From the NCBI RefSeq assembly GCF_003112555.1, contig NZ_BEWB01000022.1, positions 31,968-95,967 of the forward strand: a stretch of 64,000 nucleotides of DNA, in the 5' to 3' direction. A program made the translations under genes and the position numbers. Shown here piece by piece: positions 50,774 to 59,640 of the stretch. The stretch's first letter is position 1. Each line of letters opens with the position of its first letter. The notes beneath the pieces were generated by a model. It had not been told where the DNA came from and did no database searches. It saw only the letters and a program-made list of their open reading frames with translations. The DNA comes from Streptomyces coelicoflavus. Its GTDB lineage: Bacteria > Actinomycetota > Actinomycetes > Streptomycetales > Streptomycetaceae.

Positions 50774-51820
50774 ATGGAGCACCACGCCGACCTCATCGTC
50801 ATCGGCGCCGGCCAGTCCGGTCTGGCCACCGCCGCCCTCGCCCCGCGCCATGGCTTCGCCCGCACCCTGGTCCTGGACGCCGCCGAGCAGACCGGCGGAT
50901 CCTGGCCGCGCTACTACGACAGCCTCACCCTGTTCTCCCCCGCCCGGTACTCCTCGCTGCCCGGCATGCGCTTCCCCGGCGACGGCGACCGCTACCCGAC
51001 CAGGGACGAGGTGGTCGACTACCTGCGTGCCTACGCCCGCCGGCTCGACGCCGACATCCGCACCTCCACCACGGTCACCTCGGTGCTGCCCCGCGACGGC
51101 GCCTGGGCGGTGCGCACACAGGACGGTGCCGAGTTCACGGCGCGTGCGGTCGTGGCCGCGTCCGGCGCCTTCCGCAGCCCGTACACGCCGGACGTGCCCG
51201 GAAGCGAGGAGTTCGCCGGGCAGTCGCTGCACGCCGCCGACTACCGCAGCCCCGAACCCTTCACCGGCCGACGGGTCGTGGTCGTGGGCGGCGGCAACTC
51301 CGCGGTGCAGATCGCCGCCGAACTCGGCACGGTCACCGAGACGACGCTGGCCAGCCGCCGGCCGATCGGCTGGATGAAGCAGCGACCGCTGGGCCGGGAC
51401 GTCCACTGGTGGTTCAAGCACACCCGCTTCGACACCGCCCCGCTGAGCCGGCTGCTGGAGAAGATGCCGGTGTCCGTCCTCGACGACGGCCACTACCGCA
51501 CGGCTCTGGACACCCACGGCGTCGAACGGCGCGAGATGTTCACCCGCCTCACCCCGGACGGTGCCGTATGGGCCGACGGCGCCAAGGAACCGGTCGACGC
51601 CGTCATCTGGGCCACTGGCTACCGCCTCACCCACCCCTACCTGAACGACAGCGGCGCCCTGGACGCCGACGGAAGGCCCCGGCACCGCGGCGGCATCGCC
51701 ACCGTTCCCGGGCTCGGTTTCGTCGGCATCGAGTTCCAGCGCAGCTTCTCCTCCAACACCCTGCGCGGTGTCGGCCGCGACGCCGCGCACGTCCTGACCC
51801 GGCTCAGCCGCTCACGCTGA
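50774..51820 (+). CDS. arsO: ArsO-like FAD monooxygenase
   Basis: This 348-residue flavoprotein has FAD motif LIVIGAGQSGLATAALAPRH, NADPH-site VVVVGGGNSAVQIAAELGTV and the ATGYR motif near the end (AVIWATGYRLTHPYL). This matches the ArsO group found in arsenic operons of Streptomyces (for example on plasmid pHZ227), where it contributes to resistance by an unsettled mechanism. ATG 50774 follows GGAGAAGG (50761-50768). It overlaps the convergent gene at 51804 by 17 bp. Confidence 0.82.
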   Translation: MEHHADLIVIGAGQSGLATAALAPRHGFARTLVLDAAEQTGGSWPRYYDSLTLFSPARYSSLPGMRFPGDGDRYPTRDEVVDYLRAYARRLDADIRTSTTVTSVLPRDGAWAVRTQDGAEFTARAVVAASGAFRSPYTPDVPGSEEFAGQSLHAADYRSPEPFTGRRVVVVGGGNSAVQIAAELGTVTETTLASRRPIGWMKQRPLGRDVHWWFKHTRFDTAPLSRLLEKMPVSVLDDGHYRTALDTHGVERREMFTRLTPDGAVWADGAKEPVDAVIWATGYRLTHPYLNDSGALDADGRPRHRGGIATVPGLGFVGIEFQRSFSSNTLRGVGRDAAHVLTRLSRSR

Positions 51821-53150
51821 CGTCAGAGCTCTCGGTCGCGCGGTTCCACTCCTCGCTGTAGACCTGGATCTCTTCCTCGGACAGGTCCAGGTCGCCGTGG
51901 ACACGCACCGCGCTGGTGTCCCATGGCCGCACCCCGTCGCGGCGCGGAGTGAGCAGGACTCCGAGCGTGGAGGATTCCTCGGCCCGGCCGGTACGCGCGG
52001 TGACCTCGTGGTGGCGCAGCTGCACGTACGCGGAGAAGGCGGCCTCGATGATGGGGTCGAAGCGGGTGGCCGCGCCCACGATGAGCTGCCGGGTGCCGTC
52101 CTCTTCGAGCAGGCGCCGGAAGCGCCACTTGCAGTGTTCCTCGGGCACTTCTGGCACGTCACGGAGCATGTCCAGCAGCAGGTGACCCCACTCGGCCCGG
52201 GCCGGCACCGGCAGCCGGTCGAAGTCGGACAGCACCGTGAAGCGGTCGCCCTCGGCCACCGAGTCGCGCAGGAGGCTGGTGGCCACGTCTTCGAGCATGA
52301 TGCGGATCATGAGGTGGGCGTGGGTGCCGTCCGAGCCGGCCGGCGCCTGCGGCAGCCGCGGTGTGGAGAACAGCGTGCCACCCGGACCGACCAGCTCGGT
52401 GTCGATGTCCTTGGGCGGCGCGGCGGCATCCGCGGCGGCCAGCTCGTAGAAACGGACCGGCTCCTCACCCAGCGGCACGGGCTCTTCGGCAGCTGCACGG
52501 AAGAGGTAGTCGAGCACTGCGGTGGTGGAGCGCAGCTGGTCGAACAGGAAGTCCCAGTCGCGGCGGGTCAGCGCGATGGCAGGCATCCCGATCGGCTCCC
52601 AGGTGGCCTGGGCGCCCTGCGGGACCTGGGGGTGATCCAGCAGGAACACCGCGACCCATTCGTAGGCGTTGCCGTCGACCTGCAGCGTCCGGGCCCGTCC
52701 GTTGACCATGTCGGCGGGCAGCATGCGCAGTTGCCGCACGGTGCCCTTGGCCTGGCTCATCGCCTTGGCCGCCACCTTCTGGATCCAGGCGACCTCCTGG
52801 GGATCCGGTTTGGGCTTGATCGTGCGTGCCTTGACCTGGACCACCGCGCCTCGCCTGCCGGCCAGCAGCAACCGGTCGCCCAGCTCCCGGCGCCCCGACC
52901 CCTTGGTGGCGTGATCAGCCTGCTGGAAGACGAAGTCGGGCATGCCCCACGTGGCTGCGGCGGTGTGGGCGGCGGCCTCGGCGCCGGAGCCATGGTCGAC
53001 GCCGGACGGCAGGGGCAGGGCCGGAGGTATCCGCCGCACGTAGGGCCCGTTGGGAGTCTCCACAATGAGGGTGAACGCGCTGGGGTCGTCGTCCTGGACG
53101 TAGCGCCACAGCTGAGAGGGAGAGGAAGTCGGGTCGGTCATGGCGCCCAT
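51804..53150 (-). CDS. hypothetical protein with PD-(D/E)XK-nuclease-like core
   Basis: This 448-residue protein has no family I recognise. Residues ~89-110 read ELGDRLLLAGRRGAVVQVKA, which fits the PD-(D/E)XK core: acidic residue (Asp92), hydrophobic strand, then Q-V-K (Gln105, Lys107). The rest is mixed alpha/beta (LLRDSVAEGDRFTVLSDFDR, TLGVLLTPRRDGVRPWD). ATG 53150 or 53141 is possible; neither has a good ribosome site. It lies among arsenic genes with no arsenic-related motif, so it may serve the element rather than resistance. Confidence 0.55.
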   Translation of the reverse strand: MGAMTDPTSSPSQLWRYVQDDDPSAFTLIVETPNGPYVRRIPPALPLPSGVDHGSGAEAAAHTAAATWGMPDFVFQQADHATKGSGRRELGDRLLLAGRRGAVVQVKARTIKPKPDPQEVAWIQKVAAKAMSQAKGTVRQLRMLPADMVNGRARTLQVDGNAYEWVAVFLLDHPQVPQGAQATWEPIGMPAIALTRRDWDFLFDQLRSTTAVLDYLFRAAAEEPVPLGEEPVRFYELAAADAAAPPKDIDTELVGPGGTLFSTPRLPQAPAGSDGTHAHLMIRIMLEDVATSLLRDSVAEGDRFTVLSDFDRLPVPARAEWGHLLLDMLRDVPEVPEEHCKWRFRRLLEEDGTRQLIVGAATRFDPIIEAAFSAYVQLRHHEVTARTGRAEESSTLGVLLTPRRDGVRPWDTSAVRVHGDLDLSEEEIQVYSEEWNRATESSDVSVSG

Positions 53151-53258
53151 TAGACGCCGCGTGACCCGGCTGGCGCGGCGGATTTACCACCACCCCGCTG
53201 GGTGCGACAGCAAGCCCAGCAGATGGTCTCTGCTAGCCGTGCAGACCGGACCGCGAGG

Positions 53259-54323
53259 TCAGGTGCTCAGCTGACGCGCGATCTGCTGGACGGCCTCGCG
53301 AGCAGGGCGGCCCACGCCGATCAGGGTGGCGGAGGCCGGGCCGGTCCAGTCGCCGTAGCCGAGCAGGTGCAGACGCGGCTCGCCGAGGGCGCGCGTGCCG
53401 GCGGTAGGAATGTGCCCGCGCGGGCCACGCAGGGTCAGGGGGGCGAGATGGGCCAAGGCCGGGCGAAAGCCGGTACACCAGACAACCGCATCAGCACCGC
53501 TGTGGCTGCCGTCGTCCCACCGGACCCCGTCGGCGGTGAGCCGGGCGAACATCGGCCTGACGCTCAGGAGTCCGGCGCCGCGGGCGGAACGGACGGGCGG
53601 TACGGCCACGATGTCGCCGAGCGAGGCCACCCCGCCGGTGTCGCTACGGCCTTCCTCGAGGGCGCGGCGGCGTGCGGTGGCGACGTCGAACAGGGCACGC
53701 CCGTCGATGTCGTCCGGCAGGAAGCGCGGCGGGCGCTGGGTCACCCACGTCACCTCGACGCGGCCGTCCAGGGCGAGGTCGGCGGCGATCTGGGCGCCGG
53801 AGTTCCCGCCGCCGACCACGACAACGCGCTGCCCGGCGAAGTCGGCCGGGGAGCGATAGCTGACCGTGTGCAGATGCCGTCCGGTGAACACTTCGCGGCC
53901 GGGGACGGTGGGGAGGAAGGGCCGCGACCAGGTGCCGGTGGCGCTGACGACCGCGCGGGGCCGCCAGGTGCCGGTGTCCGCCTCGACCAGGAGGTGGTCG
54001 CCGTCGGGCCGTACGGCGTCCACGCGGGTGCCGTGCTGGACGGGCAGGTCGTAGCGCTTCTCGTAGTCGGTGAGGTAGTCCACCACGTGCCCGGCATCCG
54101 GATAGGTCTCTCCGGGCTGGGCGGGCATGAGCCGTCCGGGCAGCGAGGAGTGCTGGGCCGGGGAGAACAGGTGCAGCGAGTCCCACATGTGCTGCCAGGC
54201 CCCGCCCGGCGCCGGATCAGCGTCCAGGATCACGAAGTCGAGACCCTGGCGGCGCAGGTGGTAGCCGGCGGCGAGCCCTGCCTGGCCTCCGCCGACCACC
54301 ACCACATCCGTGCGCTGCGTCAC
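53259..54323 (-). CDS. FAD monooxygenase-like protein cotranscribed with acr3
   Basis: This 354-residue flavoprotein has FAD motif VVVVGGGQAGLAAGYHLRRQ, LHLFSPAQHSSLPGRL, NADPH motif VVVVGGGNSGAQIAADLALD and VVWCTGFRPALAHL. It is similar to the ArsO-like protein at 50774 but clearly diverged. GTG 54323 overlaps the acr3 stop by four bases (GTGA), so the pair is coupled. It could oxidise an arsenic species or supply reducing equivalents; no direct evidence. Confidence 0.8.
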   Translation of the reverse strand: MTQRTDVVVVGGGQAGLAAGYHLRRQGLDFVILDADPAPGGAWQHMWDSLHLFSPAQHSSLPGRLMPAQPGETYPDAGHVVDYLTDYEKRYDLPVQHGTRVDAVRPDGDHLLVEADTGTWRPRAVVSATGTWSRPFLPTVPGREVFTGRHLHTVSYRSPADFAGQRVVVVGGGNSGAQIAADLALDGRVEVTWVTQRPPRFLPDDIDGRALFDVATARRRALEEGRSDTGGVASLGDIVAVPPVRSARGAGLLSVRPMFARLTADGVRWDDGSHSGADAVVWCTGFRPALAHLAPLTLRGPRGHIPTAGTRALGEPRLHLLGYGDWTGPASATLIGVGRPAREAVQQIARQLST

Positions 54324-55435
54324 GGCGCCGTCGTCACCGCGTCGGCGGCGAACTTCCGTCGCCAGGCGAGCGCGACATAGACCAGGCCGATCAGGACCGG
54401 GACCTCGATGAGCGGGCCGACCACGCCCGAGAGGGCCTGGCCGGAGGTGACACCGAAGGTCGCGATGGCGACCGCGATGGCCAGCTCGAAGTTGTTGCCC
54501 GCCGCCGTGAACGCCAGGGTCGTAGTGCGGTCGTAGGCCAGACCCAGGCCCTTGCCGAGGAGGAAGGTGCCGAAGAACATGACCGCGAAGTAGACCAGCA
54601 GCGGCAGCGCGATGCGGGCAACGTCCAGAGGCTGGGAGGTGATGGTCTTGCCCTGCAGGGCGAAGAGGATGACGATCGTGAACAGCAGCCCGTACAGCGC
54701 CCACGGGCCGATCTTCGGCAGGAAGCGCTGTTCGTAGCCCTCCCGGCCCATCCTCTTCTCACCGACGCGGCGGGTCAGGAAGCCGGCCAGCAGCGGGACG
54801 CCGAGGAAGATGACCACGTTCAGCGCGATCTCCCTCATGGAGATGTCCAGGTGCTCGCCGTCGCCCAAGCCGAGCCAGCCCGGCAGCAGGTCGAGGTAGA
54901 ACCAGCCGAGCAGGCCGAACGCGATGACCTGGAAGACGCTGTTGAGGGCCACCAGCACGGCGGCGGCTTCGCGGTCGCCGCAGGCAAGGTCGTTCCAGAT
55001 GATCACCATGGCGATGCAGCGCGCCAGCCCGACGATGATCAACCCGGTGCGGTACTCGGGCAGGTCCGGCAGGAAGATCCACGCCAGCGCGAACATGACC
55101 GCGGGGCCGAGGATCCAGTTGATGACCAGGGAGGAGATCATCAGCTTCCGGTCGCCGGTGACGGCGTCCAGCTTGTCGTAGCGGACCTTCGCCAGGACCG
55201 GGTACATCATGACCAGCAGGCCGAGCGCGATCGGCAGGGAGATCCCGCCGATCTCCACCTTCGCCAGCGCGTCGTTCAGTCCAGGGATCACGCGTCCGAG
55301 ACCGAGACCGACGGCCATGGCGATCAGGATCCACACCGCGAGGTAACGGTCGAGGGTGGAGAGCTTCTTGACGATCGAGTCGTCCCCGCCGCCAGCCGGA
55401 CGAGGGGCGGCGGTGGTGGGCTCGGTGGAAGTCAC
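54320..55435 (-). CDS. acr3: arsenite exporter ACR3
   Basis: This 371-residue, ten-span transporter of the ACR3/BASS superfamily carries the conserved cysteine in VGLARCIAMVIIWNDLACGD (the family's essential Cys) and LAFTAAGNNFELAIAVAIAT. It exports As(III), and in some cases Sb(III), using the proton motive force. It overlaps arsR3 upstream and the flavoprotein gene downstream by four bases each, forming arsR-acr3-monooxygenase. Confidence 0.93.
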   Translation of the reverse strand: MTSTEPTTAAPRPAGGGDDSIVKKLSTLDRYLAVWILIAMAVGLGLGRVIPGLNDALAKVEIGGISLPIALGLLVMMYPVLAKVRYDKLDAVTGDRKLMISSLVINWILGPAVMFALAWIFLPDLPEYRTGLIIVGLARCIAMVIIWNDLACGDREAAAVLVALNSVFQVIAFGLLGWFYLDLLPGWLGLGDGEHLDISMREIALNVVIFLGVPLLAGFLTRRVGEKRMGREGYEQRFLPKIGPWALYGLLFTIVILFALQGKTITSQPLDVARIALPLLVYFAVMFFGTFLLGKGLGLAYDRTTTLAFTAAGNNFELAIAVAIATFGVTSGQALSGVVGPLIEVPVLIGLVYVALAWRRKFAADAVTTAP

Positions 55436-55740
55436 GGGCAGGCCCTCTTGTTCTCGGCGGCGGTACGGGCGGAGGCTGCAAGCTCCGCGAACTGCTCGGA
55501 CAGGCCGGCCAGGACCTCGGGCTTGAGCTTGTAGTAGGTGAAGCGGCCGCAGGGCTCGGTCTCCACGATCCCGGCCTCGCGCAGCACCTTCATGTGGTTG
55601 GACAGGTTGGTCTGCTTGGCTCCGGTCTCCTCGACCAGGTGCGTCGTGCAGAGCGTTTCGCGCGCCAGCAGGGTCACGATCTTCAGGCGGAGCGGATCGC
55701 CCAGCACCCGGATCACGTCAGGATCGACTGAAGTCAGCAT
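55432..55740 (-). CDS. arsR: ArsR-family repressor 3
   Basis: This 102-residue repressor has ETLCTTHLVEETGAKQTNLS then NHMKVLREAG and ETEPCGRFTYYKL. The Cys in LCTT, PCGR and the terminal ACP are placed like those of the actinobacterial (Corynebacterium-type) ArsR. It should repress the acr3 operon and probably the divergent arsC-trxB genes 95 bp away. Confidence 0.88.
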   Translation of the reverse strand: MLTSVDPDVIRVLGDPLRLKIVTLLARETLCTTHLVEETGAKQTNLSNHMKVLREAGIVETEPCGRFTYYKLKPEVLAGLSEQFAELAASARTAAENKRACP

Positions 55741-55835
55741 GCACTGATACTCTCACATCATCGCCCGCTGATACCAGCGGGGGCTGAAGTCATTGGCGGC
55801 TGGGTTCCGCCATGCGACGAGAGAGAACGATCACC

Positions 55836-56258
55836 ATGGCCGACAAGCCGTCCGTCCTGTTCGTCTGCGTCCACAACGCCGGCCGCTCCCAGATGGCCGC
55901 CGCGTGGCTGACCCACCTGGCCGGCGACCGTGTCGAGGTCCGCTCCGCCGGCTCCAACCCCGGCGACCAGGTCAACCCGGCAGCCGTCGAGGCCATGGCC
56001 GAGGTCGGCATCGACATCTCCAAGGAGACGCCGAAGATCCTCACCGTCGACGCGGTCCGCGAGTCGGACGTGTGCATCACCATGGGCTGCGGCGACACCT
56101 GCCCCGTCTTCCCCGGCAAGCGCTACCTGGACTGGAAGCTGGAGGACCCGGCCGGCCAGGGCGTCGAGGCCGTCCGCCCCATCCGCGACGAGATCAAGAC
56201 CCTCGTCGAGGGCCTGATCGCCGAGATCGCCCCCGCGAAGCCGGAGGCGACGGCGTGA
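55836..56258 (+). CDS. arsC: thioredoxin-type arsenate reductase ArsC
   Basis: This 140-residue low-molecular-weight phosphatase-fold reductase has the P-loop VCVHNAGRSQ (Cys-X5-Arg). The redox pair lies in ITMGCGDTCPVFPG, as in thioredoxin-coupled ArsC. It converts arsenate to arsenite for export by ACR3. ATG 55836 is chosen over 55812 because MADKPSVLFVCVHN fits family starts and AGAGAACG lies before it. The stop overlaps the trxB start (GTGA). Confidence 0.93.
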   Translation: MADKPSVLFVCVHNAGRSQMAAAWLTHLAGDRVEVRSAGSNPGDQVNPAAVEAMAEVGIDISKETPKILTVDAVRESDVCITMGCGDTCPVFPGKRYLDWKLEDPAGQGVEAVRPIRDEIKTLVEGLIAEIAPAKPEATA

Positions 56259-57226
56259 ACGAGATACGCGAGGTCGTCATCATCGGATCCGGCCCCGCCG
56301 GATACACCGCCGCCCTCTACACCGCCCGCGCCCAGCTGCGCCCCCTGCTGTTCGGCAGCTCCATCTTCGTCGGCGGCTCGCTGACGACCACGACCGAGGT
56401 GGAGAACTTCCCCGGCTTCCCCGAGGGCGTCGACGGCCCGGTCCTCATGGAGAACATGCGGGCCCAGGCGGAGAAGTTCGGCGCCGAGATGATCGACGAC
56501 GACATCGTGGCCGTCGACCTCACCGCCGACATCAAGCTCCTCACCGACTCCGCGGGCACCGTCCACCGCGCCAGGACGGTGATCATCGCCACCGGCTCCG
56601 GCTACCGCAAGCTCGGCATCCCAAACGAGGACAAGCTGTCCGGCCGGGGCGTCTCGTGGTGTGCGACCTGCGACGGGTTCTTCTTCCGCGACCGGGACAT
56701 CGTCGTGGTCGGCGGCGGCGACACCGCCATGGAGGAAGCCACCTTCCTCACCCGCTTCGCCCGCTCGGTCACCGTCGTCCACCGCCGCTCCACCCTGCGC
56801 GCCTCGAAGGTCATGCAGGACCGGGCCTTCGCCGACGACAAGATCTCCTTCGCGTTCGACAGCGAGATCGCCGAGATCAAGGAGACCAGCGGCATGCTCG
56901 GCGGCGTCGTCCTGCGCAATGTCTTCACCGGCGCCACCCGCGACCTGGACGTCACTGGCCTGTTCATCGCCATCGGCCACGACCCCCGCACCGAACTCTT
57001 CAAGGGCCAGCTCGACCTCGACGCCGAGGGCTACATCACCGTCGCCGCCCCGACGACGCGTACGAGCCTGCCCGGGGTGTTCGCCGCCGGCGACGTCGTC
57101 GACCACACCTACCGCCAGGCCATCACCGCCGCCGGCACCGGCGCCGCCGCAGCCCTGGACGCCGAGCGCTACCTGGCCGCCTGGGGCGCGGCAGAGGTCG
57201 AACGGGTAACTGCCGTCCCGGCCTGA
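56255..57226 (+). CDS. trxB: thioredoxin reductase (ArsT-type)
   Basis: This 323-residue flavoenzyme has FAD motif VVIIGSGPAGYTAALYTARA, the redox-active WCATCDGFFF, the NADPH motif VVVGGGDTAMEEATFLTR and VFAAGDVVDHTYRQAI. In Streptomyces ars clusters (arsT) it regenerates thioredoxin for ArsC. GTG 56255 overlaps the arsC stop. A thioredoxin gene is not in the element; one lies at 63539 outside it. Confidence 0.92.
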   Translation: MNEIREVVIIGSGPAGYTAALYTARAQLRPLLFGSSIFVGGSLTTTTEVENFPGFPEGVDGPVLMENMRAQAEKFGAEMIDDDIVAVDLTADIKLLTDSAGTVHRARTVIIATGSGYRKLGIPNEDKLSGRGVSWCATCDGFFFRDRDIVVVGGGDTAMEEATFLTRFARSVTVVHRRSTLRASKVMQDRAFADDKISFAFDSEIAEIKETSGMLGGVVLRNVFTGATRDLDVTGLFIAIGHDPRTELFKGQLDLDAEGYITVAAPTTRTSLPGVFAAGDVVDHTYRQAITAAGTGAAAALDAERYLAAWGAAEVERVTAVPA

Positions 57227-57237
57227 GCGGGCTCGCC

Positions 57238-57273
57238 AGCGGGGTCGTCCGGAAACCTCCGGGCGGCCCCGCT
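57238..57273 (+). terminator. hairpin terminator after trxB
   Basis: AGCGGGGTCGTCCGG (57238-57252) pairs with CCGGGCGGCCCCGCT (about 57258-57273) with minor mismatches, 11 bp after the trxB stop. It should end the arsC-trxB transcript before the convergent recombinase gene. Confidence 0.7.
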
Positions 57274-57387
57274 GCTGTCGTTCACAAACCGGCCTCCACT
57301 GGGAGGGCTGGGGGAACGCTTCTGCGGATGGCCACGGCACCGTAGTGCGTGGCGGCCTTTCAGCGACGGCGAACAAGTGCATCAGCT

Positions 57388-59308
57388 TCAGCGGATTCGC
57401 GGCAGCGCCTTATCGGGGTGCGCCGTGTGTACGTACTTCACGGCGACCCGGGGGTGGATCCCGAAGAGCCGCACGAGACAAACCGGGTCTGCCGTCTCAC
57501 GAGCCTCGTCGAGCACGCGGTCGGCCCACAGCTGACGGGGCAGGAGCCCGATCTGGTCGAAGGCGGAGCGCATCCCGGTATAACTGATCTGCGGCGATGA
57601 CGGATTCCGGTAGGTCTGAGCGGTGACGAGAAGGTGCGGGTTGGTGGCCTGGGGCCAGCGGGTGCGGCGTTCACGCAGCCAGTCGGCTACCAGCCGGGTG
57701 CTCAGGTCGTCGAGGTAGACGACGTGGATGTGCAAGCCCCGCCGCACCGTGATCGTCCGGTTCCTCAGATCCACGTCGGTCAGCAGGAGCCGGGCCACCT
57801 CCACAGCGTGGATGGCGTGGATGGCGACCAGGCCGACGATGAGGCGGGCGCGAGGCCCGTCGAGGCGGTCCAATGCCCCGGCGAGGCGGTCGCTGGACAG
57901 AGGCCGTGGCAGATTCACAGTGGCCTGCGCCTTCAGCCCGACGGTGGGGACGTGGAAGATCAGCCGTTCCTGCTTCAATGCCCGGAAGATGCTCCGTAGC
58001 GCGTTGAGCAGGCCGCGGGCCGCGTTTCCCCGGTGCCGGTCGAGCTCCGTCTGGATGTCCTTGCTCGTGATCTGCCGCAGGTCCTTCCCGGCGGCCGCCC
58101 ACGCGGTCAGGGTGGAGGACGCCGTGCGGAAGTAGCGGCGGATGAGCCGGTAGGCGGCGGGTGGGTGCTCGTAGCGACCGGCGCCACGCATGACCTTGAC
58201 CCAGGCGTGCATCTGCTCGGTCATCGGCTCGGGAAGCAGGTCGATCTGCTGCATCAGCTCCCGAGCGTCGTGTCGGTCGCGGCGCTCCACGCTCAGGCTC
58301 ACGACTCTGTCCGGGGTTCGGCATTGGACGTCGGTGAGCAGCTGATGCGGTGTCTCGCGCAGTTGGTCGGCGTCGAGCAGAGAGTTGAGTGGCGGCCCCC
58401 TCGGCGGCGTCGAGGCCGTGATCACGGATGTAGGCCAGGCACCCTCGGCACAGCCCCTCCTCATGCACGGGCAGGTCGTCGCGTCGACAGCGCGGACACC
58501 GGCCAGGTGGATACCGCTCGGGCGTATGCCGCCAGGTCTCGCATCCACGGCAGCGCTTCGTCGTGATGCCCCAGCTGCCACAGTCCGCGCACGCCCTGGC
58601 CGGCCACAGTGCCGGCGGTGGAGCCGCCCGTGACTTCAAGAGCCCAGCTCGGTGCAGCAGTTCGGCCGCTGCCGCCTTCAGCGGCAACCGCACCTGATCG
58701 AGCATCTCCGGGGCGACGAGTGCCTCCCCCTCGGTATCCCGGATCGCGAGCGCGCACCGGATGATCCGCATCACCGTGTGGAGCCACGTCGCGGTCAGCC
58801 CTTGGGCTGCTGCCCGCTCCTCGGCCAACGCCCGTACCGCGCTCTCCTCCGGCCACGTCCGACCGCTGATCCGGCGCGCGTGCTCACGCTCCAGACGCCG
58901 CCGAACCGGGAACAGCGTCTGCTGTCCGAGCATCACGGCGGGACAGATCCTCGGATCGTCGATCGGCCGCTGGACCTGGCGCGGTCCCAGGTACGGGGCG
59001 GCGGCGCCGCGCGGTCGCGGGAGGTTTCGGCTCTCCTGCTGCCCGAGCCCGAGCACGTATACCCGCAGCTGCGTCGCGCCTGGGAAGACGGCCTCGAAGC
59101 CGGCTGCGATCTCCTCGCGTACCGCCATCACGCAGGGACGGCACAAACGATCTGCGTCCACCCGGTCGGGCCTGGCGCACCGGACACACCTCGCCGAGTC
59201 CGGGTGGGACTTGCGCCAGCCCACACAGCCCCAGCACAGACCGTCGCACAGCCGGTGCACACCCCAGTCCAGGCACACAGCACACTGCCGGATGACGCCC
59301 ATGACCAC
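57388..59308 (-). pseudogene. large tyrosine recombinase (TnpB-like), frameshifted
   Basis: From GTG 59308 the first frame has several CxxC pairs (CAVCLDWG, CWGC, CVRC, CADCGSWG, CPRCRRDDLP) then RGCLAYIRDHGLDAAEG. A run of five G (+ 58394-58400 area) shifts the frame. The second continues NSLLDADQLRETPHQLLTDV to a recombinase-like C-terminus (ARLIVGLVAIHAIHAVEVAR, FGIHPRVAVKYVHTAHPDK). Dropping one G gives ~640 residues, the size of Tn554 TnpB. The first catalytic Arg position reads HAIHAVEV, so even a repaired protein may be catalytically atypical; a Tyr (VKYV) remains. Confidence 0.7.
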
Positions 59309-59313
59309 CTCGG

Positions 59314-59640
59314 TCAGTTCGGCGGCCGCAGCTGACGCCGCCCATCGCGCCGCGGCACAGGCCGCACCGCCCCCGCCTCACCGCCGACCGCGCGCTGCGG
59401 CTCCTCCAAGCCCTCGGCGGGAGCTACCGGTTCGGCCTCCATCAGGTCCGCCACCGTGCACTGCAGCGCCGCGCAGATCTTGTCCAGGTCGTCCAGGCGC
59501 ACCGTCACCGGGGTCCCGCCCCACAAGGCCGCGACCTTGCTCAGTGACGGGGTGAAGCCCACCGTCGCGAACGCCGCCTGCAAGTCGACAGGCCGCCAGA
59601 TGTCGCACTTGGCGGCCGCCCAGCGCAGATTCCACTTCAC
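59314..59640 (-). CDS. small HTH protein between the recombinases
   Basis: This 108-residue protein starts at GTG 59640, overlapping the recombinase stop (GTGA). It contains an XRE/Cro-like HTH: VDLQAAFATVGFTPSLSKVA, then DLDKICAALQCTVADLMEAE. It lies between two recombinase genes, where Tn554-type elements carry small accessory genes. It probably regulates transposition genes or directs the recombinases. Confidence 0.7.
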   Translation of the reverse strand: MKWNLRWAAAKCDIWRPVDLQAAFATVGFTPSLSKVAALWGGTPVTVRLDDLDKICAALQCTVADLMEAEPVAPAEGLEEPQRAVGGEAGAVRPVPRRDGRRQLRPPN

